Assembly: GCF_004216535.1 (NCBI RefSeq)
Contig: NZ_SGWX01000001.1
Coordinates: 1,364,001 to 1,428,000 of the forward strand
Direction of reading: 5' to 3'
DNA from: Xylanimonas ulmi
Lineage (GTDB): Bacteria > Actinomycetota > Actinomycetes > Actinomycetales > Cellulomonadaceae
Length of the DNA: 64,000 bases
In this document: in pieces, positions 62,970 through 64,000 of the stretch
Position numbering within the stretch: position 1 is the first letter of the stretch
Layout of the letters: every line of letters begins with the position of its first letter
Notes under the pieces: model-generated
What the model was told of the DNA's origin: nothing
Databases searched by the model: none
What the model saw: only the letters and a program-made list of their open reading frames with translations
Position numbers and translations under genes: made by a program

Positions 62970-63274
62970 GCGATGGTCCTGGTGGGGGCGCCGCGCTGGT
63001 CCATGGCACGGGCCAGCTCGCGGTCCGCGTCGGCGAAGCCCTGGTCGACGGCGGCGGCCAGCTCGGCGACCCGGTCGACCTGCTGGGCGAGCTCTCGACG
63101 ACGGTCGTCCCACTGGCCGGCGAAGTCGCGGAGCACTCCCGCCAGGCGCGGGTGACCGACGGCGTCGGCGAGCGTGTCGGCCGTCCGGTCCGCGCCCTCG
63201 AACGCAGCGCGGACGCTGCGCAGGTTCTGCGCAAGGTTGCCGACGTCGTCGGTGACCTGCAGCTTTTCGGCCAT
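62966..63274 (-). CDS. Small helical WXG-like partner protein
   Basis: 102 residues, two predicted helices. LAQNLRSVRAAFEGADRTAD leads to a turn around DAVGHPRLAGVLRDFAGQWD, and a second helix (ELAQQVDRVAELAAAVDQGF) follows. This DAVGH...W-D-R-R pattern is common in small actinobacterial proteins encoded directly before type VII-signal proteins. ATG 63274 with GGGGGAGA before it. First gene of the five-gene operon; it likely forms a heterodimer with the LXG-like N-terminus. Confidence 0.72.
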   Translation of the reverse strand: MAEKLQVTDDVGNLAQNLRSVRAAFEGADRTADTLADAVGHPRLAGVLRDFAGQWDDRRRELAQQVDRVAELAAAVDQGFADADRELARAMDQRGAPTRTIA

Positions 63275-63754
63275 GTCTCCCCCAGTGACCCGAGATTCCG
63301 CCCGCCGCAGAGTGTAGCGGCCGGTGGATCGGCGGGCGTGAGGTTCCCGGACCGGTGGGTCGCGGTGATGCGACGAGATCCGGACGGTGAGCGGTGAGAG
63401 TTGCACCGTCCGGCCTCGCGAGGCGGGTCAGTCCCACGTTCCGAGCAACGGGGGCGTTGCCGCTCTTCTGGGGGTCAACCCAGGCGGTCCCTCCTCTTCC
63501 ACGAGGCGACGACGACGTCGCCGAGGACGTCATCGACGTGGCGGTGACGAGTGGGATGTCGCCCCGCCCTGGCTCGTGGCCTCCACAGTCCGCGCTTATG
63601 GGCGGCACGGCCAGCACTGGCGTCCTGGCGGACACCCGAGTCGACGGTGGCTCCGGCACACCGGCACCCATCATTGACAACCACGAGCCCGCACGACTGT
63701 GTTCTGTCGGGGACACTGGACGACAACAACGTTTGACGAGACGAGGAGTCCTAG
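63275..63754. other. Intergenic region with divergent promoters and one inverted repeat
   Basis: 480 bases with no supported gene. Arms CCGGACGGTG (63380-63389) and CACCGTCCGG (63404-63413) pair perfectly over 10 bases with a 14-base loop; this may be a regulatory hairpin or operator. The rest likely includes the long 5' leader typical of cold-shock genes, but no known RNA motif was identified. Confidence 0.4.
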
Positions 63755-64000
63755 GTGCCCCAGGGAACTGTCCGATGGTTCGACGCCGATCGAGGGTTCG
63801 GCTTCATCGACGTCGGGAACGAGGCCGAGGACCTGTTCGTGCATGCGTCCGAGATCGTCGGCGACGACGGAGCGAGACAGCTCCGCGAGGGGCAGGCCGT
63901 CGAGTTCGAGGTGGGAGAGGGCGACCGCGGTCCGCAGGCGCGCCGCGTCAGGGTCACGGGCGACCGCGCCGCCGACGCACCGCTGGGCGTGCTCGGCACC
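63755..64000 (+). CDS. Cold-shock protein (CspA family), partial
   Basis: First 82 codons, running off the window end. OB-fold nucleic-acid-binding domain with [17 protein letters not shown] (RNP1-like KGFGFI variant RGFGFI), [10 protein letters not shown] (RNP2-like) and [20 protein letters not shown]. It acts as a single-stranded RNA/DNA chaperone. Start GTG 63755 with GAGGAG six bases upstream. Usual length is about 67; this one continues past 82 residues, so it has a C-terminal extension. Confidence 0.9.
   Translation, partial: MPQGTVRWFDADRGFGFIDVGNEAEDLFVHASEIVGDDGARQLREGQAVEFEVGEGDRGPQARRVRVTGDRAADAPLGVLGT

Noticed and set aside
63475-63729. 84-codon minus-strand frame upstream of the cold-shock gene
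   Set aside because: No ribosome site, no family, and it lies in the likely csp promoter/leader.
1-64000. tRNA, rRNA or CRISPR features
   Set aside because: Reading both strands I saw no clover-leaf with CCA/TTCRA pattern, no rRNA sequence and no regularly spaced repeats; a covariance-model scan would be needed to exclude small RNAs.

Overview
This is a GC-rich chromosomal window from an actinomycete. Members of Micrococcales such as Cellulomonadaceae or Promicromonosporaceae fit best, but that placement is inference. It rests on the strong G/C third-position bias, frequent GTG starts with ATGA/GTGA gene overlaps, DtxR-type iron boxes, Tat/lipobox lipoproteins, HtaA heme proteins and WXG/type VII secretion-like genes. 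No tRNA, rRNA or CRISPR array was seen.

Layout. 1-5.5 kb: a partial MFS transporter with a divergent ArsR-type regulator, a membrane-anchored M15 peptidase and an acyl-CoA ligase behind strong palindromic operators. 5.5-10.3 kb: a P1B-type metal ATPase, then an accessory patch with a truncated IS630-type transposase, a small membrane protein and a secreted S1-like protease whose catalytic His is replaced by Arg. 10.3-21.8 kb: a homoprotocatechuate (3,4-dihydroxyphenylacetate) meta-cleavage regulon. It has a GntR regulator, a leftward operon (hpaI, hpaH, hpaD, hpaE and an FAH-RraA fusion) and a rightward operon (MHS importer, FAD hydroxylase of the 3-hydroxybenzoate 4-hydroxylase type, succinate-semialdehyde dehydrogenase). 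The same 10-base motif lies at the regulator promoter and at the divergent operon promoter.

21.8-32.6 kb: a LacI-controlled oligosaccharide locus. A leftward operon encodes an LplB/LplC-like ABC importer and its Tat-lipoprotein binding protein, a DUF2264 protein, a cytoplasmic beta-helix protein and a ThuA-like protein. The divergent pair is a D-2-hydroxyacid dehydrogenase and the LacI regulator, with three palindromes between. 32.6-45.1 kb: an idonate-dehydrogenase-like enzyme with a GntR regulator, a TetR regulator with an ABC exporter, an orphan protein, a hydrolase, a MarR / aldo-keto reductase / MFS group, a second MFS pump, a CYTH protein and an SDR.

45.2-54.5 kb: a heme-iron island in one orientation. 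hmuTUV is followed, through overlapping genes, by a surface protein, two HtaA-type proteins and a DUF916-like protein; heme oxygenase is transcribed separately. Both promoters carry DtxR boxes. 54.7-63.3 kb: two type VII-secretion-like modules. One has a small helical protein, a 730-residue WXG-type protein, a lipoprotein and a duplicated fragment of the lipoprotein gene start. The other has a 102-residue helical protein, an LXG-like membrane-active protein and three accessory proteins. A shikimate-kinase-like P-loop gene lies between them. The window ends inside a cold-shock protein gene.

In function: the aromatic cluster imports a hydroxylated aromatic acid and converts it to pyruvate and succinate. 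The LacI locus imports an oligosaccharide and processes it inside the cell. The heme island captures heme at the surface, imports it and releases iron under iron control.
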